A DNA stretch of 30,625 bases, from assembly GCA_964426135.1 (NCBI GenBank), contig CAYRPN010000064.1:1-30625 (forward strand), written 5' to 3'. Positions 7,955 to 14,376 of this stretch are shown here, piece after piece. Position numbers and translations under genes: made by a program. The first letter of the stretch is position 1; each line of letters opens with the position of its first letter. Under the pieces are notes generated by a model. It was not told where the DNA came from, searched no databases, and saw only the letters and a list, made by a program, of their open reading frames with translations. Origin of the DNA: CAYRPN01 sp964426135. GTDB lineage: Bacteria > Planctomycetota > Phycisphaerae > Phycisphaerales > Phycisphaeraceae.

Positions 7955-8020
7955 GGCAGGGGCGATCACGCCGAACCGCCGGTCCGCACCCATGCGTGCG
8001 TTGATCTTTCGTTCTCCCGC

Positions 8021-8057
8021 GCGGGCCGGCGCCGAGCCTCTGGCCCGCCGCTAAACG
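8021..8057 (+). repeat. GCTAAACG-family hairpin repeat, copy 3
   Basis: The stem GCGGGCC (8021-8027) pairs with GGCCCGC (8042-8048) across a 14-nt loop and is followed by CGCTAAACG. It lies in the gap between the ELM1-like gene and the GT4 gene. The loop differs from the other copies. Confidence 0.55.
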
Positions 8058-8202
8058 AAGAGTCGATGGACATGCGGTCCGGGCGCATTGGACGCATTCC
8101 ACTGGCCTCCCTTGCATCACCCGCATCCGCCGCGTTGCTTGTCTCCTCTCATCCCATCCATCCGCGTTCATCTGCGGCTACATTGTCGTTCCGAGACAAA
8201 TC

Positions 8203-9357
8203 ATGCCTGACCGAATGACCATCGTGCAGCTCGTCCCGTCGCTGGAAAGCGGCGGCGTCGAGCGCGGCACGCTGGAGGTGGGCGAGGAACTCGTCCGCCG
8301 GGGCCATCGCTCCATCGTCATCTCCGGCGGAGGCAGGCTGGTGCCGCAGCTCACCGGGCATGGCAGCGAGCATCACACGTGGAACATCGGCAGCAAGAAT
8401 CCGCTCACGCTTCTGCAAGTGCCCAAGCTGCGGCGATTCCTGCGCGAGCAGAACATCGACATCGTCCACGCCCTGTCGCGCGTGCCGGCATGGGTCGGCT
8501 ATCTCGCATGGCGCGGCATGAAGGAATTGAGTCGCCCGCGATTCCTCACCACCGTGCAGGGCCTGCACTCCGTGAACTGGTTCAGCGCGGTGATGACCAG
8601 GGGCGAGCGGGTCATCGCCATCAGCGAGACGGTGCGCGACTACATCACGAAGGGCTACCCGAAGACGCCGGGCGAAAACATCCGCCTGATCAAGCTGGGC
8701 GTGGACCCGTCGCAGTTTCCGTTTGGTTACCACCCGACGCCGGACTGGCGGATGAAGTGGTTCGCCGATTATCCGCAACTGGAGGGCAGGCCGGTGATCA
8801 CGCTGCCGGGCCGGCTCACGCGCTTGAAAGGTCACCACGATTTCGTGGAGTTGATGTCGCGCTTGAAACAGCGCGGCAGCAGCGCGGTCGGCCTGATCGT
8901 CGGCGACGAAGACCCGCGCCGCCGGGCCTATGCGCAGGAGATTCGCCGGCGCGTCGCCGAGTTGAAGCTCGACAACATCGTGTTCACCGGCTACCGCGGC
9001 GACATCCGCGAAGTGCTTTCCGTTTCCAATCTGGTGCTGTCGCTGTCGACGCAGCCGGAGAGTTTCGGCCGCACGATTCTCGAAGCGCTGAGCCTGGGCG
9101 TGCCGGCGATCGGCTACGATCACGGTGGCGTCGGTGAAATCCTGCGCGAGGTGTTTCCCGCCGGCGCGGTGAAACTGAGCGACCTCGATGCGCTGACCGC
9201 GCGGGTGGAGGCGTTCCTCGCCACGAAGCCCGCCGCGCCGGAGCATCACAACCTCACGCTGCGCCACACGCTCGACGCGCTCGTGGCGTTGTATGAAGAA
9301 TTGGCGACCCAGCGCCGCGCGGCCGGAACGGGGCAAGCCCCGTCGCTAAACGGCTGA
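8203..9357 (+). CDS. Family 4 glycosyltransferase (GT-B fold)
   Basis: The 384-aa enzyme is a retaining GT4-type transferase, probably adding a sugar to a lipid-linked or LPS-like acceptor at the cytoplasmic face of the membrane. The N-terminal acceptor domain has the Gly-rich ESGGVERG loop (15-22) and DIVHALSRVPAWVG. The C-terminal donor domain has LPGRLTRLKGH and the E-x7-E motif with E286 and E294 (ESFGRTILEALSLGVPAIG). The sugar donor and acceptor cannot be read from sequence. ATG 8203 is the first start; an internal ATG at 8215 is possible, and only a weak GAG lies upstream. The last ten codons (TGQAPSLNG plus stop) are encoded by a GCTAAACG-family repeat copy, so the native tail has been replaced or extended by repeat DNA. 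Confidence 0.9.
   Translation: MPDRMTIVQLVPSLESGGVERGTLEVGEELVRRGHRSIVISGGGRLVPQLTGHGSEHHTWNIGSKNPLTLLQVPKLRRFLREQNIDIVHALSRVPAWVGYLAWRGMKELSRPRFLTTVQGLHSVNWFSAVMTRGERVIAISETVRDYITKGYPKTPGENIRLIKLGVDPSQFPFGYHPTPDWRMKWFADYPQLEGRPVITLPGRLTRLKGHHDFVELMSRLKQRGSSAVGLIVGDEDPRRRAYAQEIRRRVAELKLDNIVFTGYRGDIREVLSVSNLVLSLSTQPESFGRTILEALSLGVPAIGYDHGGVGEILREVFPAGAVKLSDLDALTARVEAFLATKPAAPEHHNLTLRHTLDALVALYEELATQRRAAGTGQAPSLNG
9329..9352 (+). repeat. GCTAAACG-family hairpin repeat, copy 4 (inside CDS end)
   Basis: A CGGGGC-AA-GCCCCG hairpin followed by TCGCTAAACG overlaps the last codons of the glycosyltransferase. It is identical over 24 bp to the copies at 6947-6970 (inverse) and 23553-23576. Confidence 0.85.
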
Positions 9358-9376
9358 ATCACCCGCATTCTCCATT

Positions 9377-9445
9377 TTGACCTCTGACCTCTGACCTCTG
9401 ACCTCTGACTCCTCCCTCCTCCCTCCTCACTCCTCACTCCTTCCG
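9377..9445 (+). repeat. Heptamer array (TGACCTC then TCCCTCC/TCACTCC)
   Basis: Four copies of TGACCTC are followed without loss of phase by TGACTCC, two TCCCTCC and two TCACTCC units, all with period 7 and all pyrimidine-rich on this strand. The array fills the space between the glycosyltransferase stop and the ATG of the next gene at 9450, leaving no room for a normal Shine-Dalgarno. Confidence 0.85.
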
Positions 9446-9449
9446 CCCC

Positions 9450-10160
9450 ATGCCCCGCATCCTCGCCATCGGCGATTGCAACACGCTCGGCACGGGTGAA
9501 CTGACGAAGAACACCTATGCCGAGCGTTTCGCGCGCCATCTTGGCGCGGCGATCACCAACCTCGGCACCACCATGGCCACCACGCGCGAAGGTGTGCGGT
9601 TGCTGCGCGATCATCTGTCGGGCCACGACATCGTGCTGATCCAGTTCGGCCTCGTCGATTCGTGGCGCACGTTCAAGTACGCGCCGTACGTGCTCTATTA
9701 CCCCGACCATTTCCTGCGCAAGATCGGGCGCAAGCTGGTGAAGAAGTACAAGTCGATCGCGCGAAAGCTGGGACTGACGGAGAAGCTGGGCCTGGCGCAT
9801 GTCGTGCCGCCGACGGAGTTCGAGGCAAATATTCGCAGCATGATCGAGTCTGCAAGGCCGGCGCGCGTGTACCTGATTGAAGCCGCCCCGCACATCGAGG
9901 ACGCACGGATGCCGTACCTGCGGCAGTACAACGCAGTGCTGGCGAAACTGGCGGATGAGTTTGAGCATGCCGTGCTGGTGCGCTGCTTCGATGAGTTGGC
10001 GGTGAACCTGCCCTCACATTTCGCGGATGAAACGCATCTGAACGAGGCGGGATTCGAGATCGTGACGCGGGCACTGATCGCCGCGCACGCGGAAGCGGGG
10101 CGAGTCCGGTCGCTAAACGTGGAACCGCGCGACGACCACGCAGCGCCGCATGATGCATAG
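9450..10160 (+). CDS. SGNH/GDSL-like hydrolase with Cys at the nucleophile position
   Basis: The 236-aa protein has the block order of SGNH hydrolases, which remove acyl groups from lipids or polysaccharides. Block I is IGDCNTLG (residues 7-14), where Cys10 stands in place of the catalytic Ser. Block III is degenerate (FGLVD, 66-70, where GxND is expected). Block V is intact: D193-E-T-H196. A basic, Lys-rich stretch at 91-113 and the lack of a signal peptide suggest a cytoplasmic or membrane-surface location. Following the ELM1-like and GT4 genes, it may acylate or deacylate a glycan. The Cys could be a real thiol nucleophile or mark a non-catalytic member. The C-terminus includes residues read from a degenerate GCTAAACG-family repeat (RVRSLN, about 218-223). 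An array of heptamers replaces the usual ribosome-binding region. Confidence 0.7.
   Translation: MPRILAIGDCNTLGTGELTKNTYAERFARHLGAAITNLGTTMATTREGVRLLRDHLSGHDIVLIQFGLVDSWRTFKYAPYVLYYPDHFLRKIGRKLVKKYKSIARKLGLTEKLGLAHVVPPTEFEANIRSMIESARPARVYLIEAAPHIEDARMPYLRQYNAVLAKLADEFEHAVLVRCFDELAVNLPSHFADETHLNEAGFEIVTRALIAAHAEAGRVRSLNVEPRDDHAAPHDA
10095..10119 (+). repeat. GCTAAACG-family repeat, degenerate copy 5 (in CDS)
   Basis: GCGGGGCGAGTCCGG then TCGCTAAACG resembles the other copies, but the stem has lost pairing. It lies in frame within the last 25 codons of the SGNH-like gene. Confidence 0.5.
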
Positions 10161-10222
10161 CCCCATTTTTTCGGTACACTTCGCCGCTTTCCTGCCTTCG
10201 TTTCGTGCCACGGACCATTCCC

Positions 10223-11107
10223 ATGCCTCAGCTTGCCGCGTTTCCCAAAGCCTGGCTCGATGCGCTGTGCGTCGATGGCTCCCTCACCGTTCCGCAGTGG
10301 ATCGAGATGGCGTCGACTCTCGATGTCGACGGCCTGGAGTTTTACAGCGGCTTCCTCGGCCTGCAGAACCGAGCCAACTGGACCGAGTACCGCGGCATGG
10401 CTGCCGATCACGGCCTGAGCATTCCGATGTTCTGTTGCTCGCCGGACTTCACGCATCCGGAACCCGCCTTCCGCGCCCGGCAGATCGACCTGGAAAAAAG
10501 CTGGATCGACATGGCGGCTGAACTGGGCGCCAGGTTCTGCCGCGTCCTCTCCGGCCAGCGCCGGCCTGAAGTGAAACGCGAGGACGGCCTGCGCTTCGCC
10601 GAGGAGGGCATCCGCGCCTGCCTGCCCCACGCCGCCGCGCGAGGCATCACACTGGTCATCGAGAATCACTACAAAGACGGCTACTGGCAGCACCCCGAAT
10701 TCGCCCAGAAGATGGACGTCTTCTGCGAACTTGTCGACCGCGTGCATGCCACGAACTTCGGCGTGAACTACGACCCGTCCAACACCATCCTCGCCGGCGA
10801 GGATCCGCTGGAGCTGCTCAAGCGGGTCAAGCACCGCGTCAAGTCGATGCACGCCTCGGACCGCTACCTGGCTGAGGGCACGATCGCTGACCTGCGCAAG
10901 GAAGAGGACGTGACCGGCTACGCCAAGCGGCTGCGCCACGGCGAGATCGGCAAAGGCATGAACGACTACGACGCCATCTTCCGCGAACTGGCGGCGGTGG
11001 GCTTCGACGGCTGGATCAGCATCGAAGACGGCATGGACGGCATCGAGCAGATGCAGCGCAGTGCCGCGTTCCTGCGCGAGAAAATCGGCAAGTATTGGCC
11101 GAAATGA
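10223..11107 (+). CDS. Sugar phosphate isomerase/epimerase-like TIM barrel
   Basis: The 294-aa protein belongs to the xylose-isomerase-like TIM barrel family (AP_endonuc_2, PF01261), whose members isomerise or epimerise sugars, inosose or hydroxypyruvate using a divalent metal. The four metal ligands expected of the fold are present in order: E147 (VIENHY), D184 (NYDPSN), H210 (SMHASD) and E268 (ISIEDG). The length fits. The substrate cannot be assigned; planctomycetes encode many such paralogues, often near ThuA and oxidoreductase genes, and a ThuA gene follows here. I chose ATG 10223; an in-frame GTG at 10205 would add six residues, and neither has a good Shine-Dalgarno. A TACACT hexamer lies about 45 nt upstream (near 10172). 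Confidence 0.85.
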   Translation: MPQLAAFPKAWLDALCVDGSLTVPQWIEMASTLDVDGLEFYSGFLGLQNRANWTEYRGMAADHGLSIPMFCCSPDFTHPEPAFRARQIDLEKSWIDMAAELGARFCRVLSGQRRPEVKREDGLRFAEEGIRACLPHAAARGITLVIENHYKDGYWQHPEFAQKMDVFCELVDRVHATNFGVNYDPSNTILAGEDPLELLKRVKHRVKSMHASDRYLAEGTIADLRKEEDVTGYAKRLRHGEIGKGMNDYDAIFRELAAVGFDGWISIEDGMDGIEQMQRSAAFLREKIGKYWPK

Positions 11108-11121
11108 GCGGGAGTGGGGAT

Positions 11122-11274
11122 GAGATGGAGAGATGGAGAGACGGAGAGACGAAGAGACGAAGAGACAAAGAGATAAAGAGACGAAGTGACGACCTTACGG
11201 TACGTTTCGCCCTCTCCGTCTCTCCGTCTCTCCGTCTCTCCGTATCTCCGTCTCTTCGTCTCTTCGTCTCTTCC
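11122..11274. repeat. Octamer arrays in inverted orientation (purine arm, pyrimidine arm)
   Basis: The left arm (11122-11187) is about eight units of the type AGACGAAG/AGACGGAG. The right arm (11211-11274) is about eight units of CTCTCCGT/CTCTTCGT. The arms are broadly complementary and are separated by ~23 bp around CTTACGGTACG. One strand is almost all purine over 66 bp, then almost all pyrimidine. The element fills the gap between the isomerase-like and ThuA genes. It could form a long cruciform or a triplex. Confidence 0.85.
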
Positions 11275-11344
11275 GCAGTAACCCTCTCCGCTTCACCGAC
11301 AACATGTTCGACCTGATCCGCAACCATTCATTGGAGATGCAACG

Positions 11345-12445
11345 ATGATTTCCCGCTGGTTCCTGACCGTCAGTTGCCTCATTTTCGCCGTGCTGGCCGC
11401 GCCGGCCGGCGGGCAGCAACTGAACCCCGACATGGTGAAGAAGATCGATGCCGCGCTGCCCGCCAAAGCGACGGCGACGCCCGCCAAGGCGCGCAAGGTG
11501 TTGATCTACACCAACGCCGCCGGCTTCGTACACAGTTCGATTCCGTACGGCGCTTATGCCGTGGAAGCGATGGGCAAGAAGACAGGGGCGTACACGTCGG
11601 TGACCAGCAACGATCCCGCTTCGTTCGACAACCTCGCCGGTTTCGATGCGATCGTGATGGTGAACACGACGGGCGACTGGCTCCAGCCGCGCAGCCCCGG
11701 CGGGGAGCCGAAGAAAGGCGACAAGGAGACGGACGAGGCATTCGAGAAGAAAGTCGCCGCGTGGAAGGACGCCAAGGCCGCCTACGACAGGGCCGCGGGC
11801 GAGGCCAAGGGCAAGGTGGAACCGCGTCGCAAGGCGATTCTCGACTTCATCAACAGCGGCGGCGGCGTCGTCGGCTTCCACGCCGCCAGCGACGCGCAGT
11901 ACCAGTGGAAGGAGTTCGGCGAGATCATCGGTGGCTATTTCTGGGGCCATCCCTGGCACGAGAATGTGCCGATCAAGCTCGACGATCCATCGCACCCGCT
12001 GCTGGCGGCGTTCGGTGGCAAGGACTTCCAGGTCACCGATGAAATCTACCAGTTCAAGGAACCCTACTCCCGCAGCAACCTGCGAATCCTGCTCCGTCTC
12101 GACGGCCCGAAGACGAACATGAAGAAGGGCGGGATCAACCGCAAGGACGGCGACTTCGGCGTGGCTTGGATCCGCGACTACGGCAAGGGCCACATCTTCT
12201 ACAGCTCGCTGGGTCACCGCGAGGAAATCTACTGGAACCCCACGCTGCTGCAGTTTTATCTCGACGGCATCCAGTTCGCCCTGGGCGACATCAAGGCCGA
12301 CGCCGCGCCGAGCAAGCCGCTGTCTGCTGAGGAAACCGCGAAGACGAATGAAGTGATCGACGCCGCGAAGAAGCAGATGGAAGAGGACGCGAAGAAGAAG
12401 GCGGAGCAGGACAAGGCGAAGAAGGAAGCGAAAGACAAGAAGTGA
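11345..12445 (+). CDS. Secreted ThuA domain protein
   Basis: The 366-aa protein starts with a signal peptide (residues 1-~24, hydrophobic core ending AAPAGGQQ), so it is exported. The rest is a ThuA domain (PF06283), a class I glutamine-amidotransferase-like fold linked to trehalose and other sugar use. Typical parts are VLIYTNAAGFVHSSIP near residue 50, GFDAIVMVNTTGDW near 100, GGGVVGFHAASDA near 175, the GGYFWGHPW stretch and GKGHIFYSSLGH near 285. A charged insertion (residues ~118-158) and a Lys/Ala-rich C-terminal tail (~320-366, probably helical) are extra to the core. The enzymatic activity of ThuA proteins is not settled; a link to 3-keto-sugar metabolism is suspected. GGAG lies 8 nt before the ATG. 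A structured terminator follows the gene. Confidence 0.9.
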   Translation: MISRWFLTVSCLIFAVLAAPAGGQQLNPDMVKKIDAALPAKATATPAKARKVLIYTNAAGFVHSSIPYGAYAVEAMGKKTGAYTSVTSNDPASFDNLAGFDAIVMVNTTGDWLQPRSPGGEPKKGDKETDEAFEKKVAAWKDAKAAYDRAAGEAKGKVEPRRKAILDFINSGGGVVGFHAASDAQYQWKEFGEIIGGYFWGHPWHENVPIKLDDPSHPLLAAFGGKDFQVTDEIYQFKEPYSRSNLRILLRLDGPKTNMKKGGINRKDGDFGVAWIRDYGKGHIFYSSLGHREEIYWNPTLLQFYLDGIQFALGDIKADAAPSKPLSAEETAKTNEVIDAAKKQMEEDAKKKAEQDKAKKEAKDKK

Positions 12446-12486
12446 TCGCCCGCCACCGTTGCGTGCCACGTTCTGCGAGCGTGATG

Positions 12487-12558
12487 AGCCCCAGCTATCG
12501 AGCCTCGTTACTTTTCGGGTGGCCGAAGGGTACCGCGGTTCATTAGCTGGGGCTTTTT
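12487..12558 (+). terminator. Rho-independent terminator with extended structured stem
   Basis: AGCCCCAGCTA (12487-12497) pairs perfectly with TAGCTGGGGCT (12544-12554), followed by a T run to 12558. The 46-nt apex can form a further inner hairpin (TCGG-GTGG-CCGA near 12515-12526) and a partly paired middle stem. It lies 42 bp after the ThuA stop codon. Confidence 0.8.
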
Positions 12559-12703
12559 GTTGACGGACCGAATCCGTATTTCCGGAACCGCAGACCCGGC
12601 TCCAACGGGATTTCGATTTGTCTTGTGAGGGCACCGATCCCGTGATAAACTCTCCTTGGTTCCTGTCTTTGTCGCTAAGGTCTCTTAAGAAGGAAAAGCA
12701 TCC

Positions 12704-13948
12704 ATGTCCACCCTTCACCGCCTCTTCACCGCTTTCGTTCTGCTTGTGTCTGTGGCCGCTCCCACACAGGCCGTGCTGACCGTCGCCAACACCAACGCCA
12801 ACAGCGATACCGCTTTTGACGGCACGGCCAGCGCAACCGATCTGGTCAATTCGGGTCAACCCACGTTCAGCAGCGCCACGACCACACGCACGCCCACGTT
12901 CGGATTCCCCGGCATCAACAACGGCGTGGCGGCAACCGATGTGAACCACTCCGCCTTTTACCGCAACACAGAGACGCCCGCTTCGGTCACGTTTGACCTC
13001 AACACCGCTGTGAATGTGAACGGCTACACCATTCAATCGCTGAACACGATCGCCGGCTGGACCGGCGTCAACGTCACGCAGGCGAACCAGAAATACGAAG
13101 TGCTCGTCAGCCAGGTCGGTGATCCCACCTTCCGCCTGCTGGGCACCGTGACCAATGCTCCCTTCGCCGCCAGCAGCACCGCCGGCGCCAGCACTCGCAG
13201 CATCGTCACCGATACGACCGGTACTCTGGCGACGAATGTGGACCGAGTCCGCCTGAACCTGATCTATCCCGGCCTGGTCGGCAACAACTCCACGCTCGGA
13301 ACGGTCTACCGCGAAGTCGATGTGATCGGCGTCGCCACGGCAGCCGCGCTGGCCCCGCGCACCAACCTCATCAGTAACGGCAGCTTCGAAACGCCTATCG
13401 TCAGTGGATTCCAGCTCTTCACCACCGGCTCCCCATTCGACGCCAACTGGGCGATCAACGGCGAAACCACCCTCGTCCGCGGACAGTTCGGCACCATCGC
13501 CTCCGATGGGGCCCAGTGGCTCTCCCTTGAATCCTTTGGCAGCGCCGCCTTCCCCAACAACGATGCCACCATCAGCCAGACGATTACCACCACGCCAGGT
13601 GTCGCGTACGACCTGACTTTTGATTACACCGTCCTGGGCAGCGACTCGGTCAACACGCCGTGGCAACTCGACTTCAATTTCGGCGCGGGCGTGCAGAGCC
13701 TGCTGATCGACAACACGGCTCAACTCACCATCGGCGCCTGGCAGAATCACACCGTCCGTTTCACCGCCACCGCGGCGACGACGACGATCTCCTTCGCGGG
13801 CATCGCCAAGGTCGATGGATTCTTCGGCCCGGCGATTGACAACGTCGGCGTGTTTCAGGTCAACGCGGCTGTTCCCGAACCGGCGAGCCTCAGCCTGACA
13901 GGCATTGCGGTGCTGGCGCTGGCGGGTCGGCGTCGAAGGACGGCCTGA
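12704..13948 (+). CDS. PEP-CTERM exported protein with two beta-sandwich-like regions
   Basis: The 414-aa protein has a signal peptide (residues 1-~24, cut near AAPTQA) and a C-terminal PEP-CTERM sorting signal: VPEP at 390-393, then a hydrophobic helix and RRRR before the end. PEP-CTERM proteins are exported, processed by an exosortase and linked to extracellular matrix. The N-terminal half resembles a discoidin-like fold (residues ~85-205, PASVTFDLNTAVNVNGYTIQ). The C-terminal half (~225-385) starts with NLISNGSFETP, as in DUF642/carbohydrate-binding-like modules, and is rich in Ser, Thr and Asn. The ligand is unknown. AGGA precedes the ATG by about 9 nt. The composition (Thr/Asn-rich) differs from its neighbours, as is usual for such proteins. 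The last base of the stop codon is also the first base of a large palindrome. Confidence 0.88.
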   Translation: MSTLHRLFTAFVLLVSVAAPTQAVLTVANTNANSDTAFDGTASATDLVNSGQPTFSSATTTRTPTFGFPGINNGVAATDVNHSAFYRNTETPASVTFDLNTAVNVNGYTIQSLNTIAGWTGVNVTQANQKYEVLVSQVGDPTFRLLGTVTNAPFAASSTAGASTRSIVTDTTGTLATNVDRVRLNLIYPGLVGNNSTLGTVYREVDVIGVATAAALAPRTNLISNGSFETPIVSGFQLFTTGSPFDANWAINGETTLVRGQFGTIASDGAQWLSLESFGSAAFPNNDATISQTITTTPGVAYDLTFDYTVLGSDSVNTPWQLDFNFGAGVQSLLIDNTAQLTIGAWQNHTVRFTATAATTTISFAGIAKVDGFFGPAIDNVGVFQVNAAVPEPASLSLTGIAVLALAGRRRRTA

Positions 13949-14110
13949 TACGGCTTCTATCTGATTCTCGCGCCGAAGTTGATGCCACTGGCAGGCTCGG
14001 CTGCCAGTGCGTTTCTCGCGTCCACCGACGCCCGCGCTTTGCTTTTCGCAGGTCCACTGGCAGCCAAGCCTGCCAGTGGCATCTGCGCGAGAATCAGATG
14101 GAATCCGTAT
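13948..14110. repeat. 163-bp double-hairpin palindrome (CCACTGGCAG family)
   Basis: The left arm 13948-14009 and right arm 14054-14110 are near-perfect inverse copies, from ATACGG to CCGTAT at the ends and including CTGATTCTCGCGC. Each arm contains its own hairpin CCACTGGCAG-GCTTGG-CTGCCAGTGG (GCTCGG on the left). The 44-bp centre is unpaired. It begins in the PEP-CTERM stop codon. Confidence 0.9.
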
Positions 14111-14141
14111 GAGTCCTCATCGACTGAACGCGAATCCACGC

Positions 14142-14172
14142 AAAAATCCCGCGGCCATCGCGGGATTTTTTT
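14142..14172. terminator. Bidirectional rho-independent terminator
   Basis: AAAAATCCCGCG (14142-14153) pairs with CGCGGGATTTTT over the 5-nt loop GCCAT, with T runs on both strands. It can end transcripts of the PEP-CTERM gene from the left and of the minus-strand genes from the right. Confidence 0.88.
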
Positions 14173-14220
14173 CATCCGGATCTTTGACAGGCGACGCAGG
14201 CGACTGCCGTCTGCCGCAGC

Positions 14221-14331
14221 CTATTTCAGCCAGAGAAAATACACCGCCAGCGCTGCGATCACGACCGCCGCGGGCACGAGGTACTTGCGGTACTTCACGT
14301 AGGCCAACGCGAGTTTCATTTTCATTCCCAT
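14221..14331 (-). CDS. Possible 36-aa single-helix membrane peptide
   Basis: This short minus-strand frame encodes 36 residues: MGMKMKLALA, then a basic stretch YVKYRKY, then a hydrophobic segment LVPAAVVIAALAVYFLWLK to the stop codon. The shape (basic N-side, one helix, ending just after it) is that of a small inner-membrane protein. It lies 45 bp downstream of the HEAT-DUF1080 gene on the same strand and ahead of the bidirectional terminator, so it would be the last cistron of that unit. Starts at 14331, 14325 or 14319 are possible; GGA lies before the inner ones. I do not recognise a family. The evidence is topology and position only, so it could be a chance frame. Confidence 0.4.
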   Translation of the reverse strand: MGMKMKLALAYVKYRKYLVPAAVVIAALAVYFLWLK

Positions 14332-14376
14332 GGCATGTTCCGGTCAGGTGCAGCGAGAGCCGCGGGGTTCGCAAGT

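Noticed and set aside
9377..9445. Regular repeats that could be a CRISPR array
   Set aside because: Units are 7 bp without spacers, and no cas genes are present.
11195..13750. An 851-codon minus-strand open frame opposite the ThuA and PEP-CTERM genes
   Set aside because: Its sequence is low-complexity Arg/Val/Asp-rich of the type produced opposite GC-rich genes, while the plus-strand frames have signal peptides, domain motifs and a terminator.
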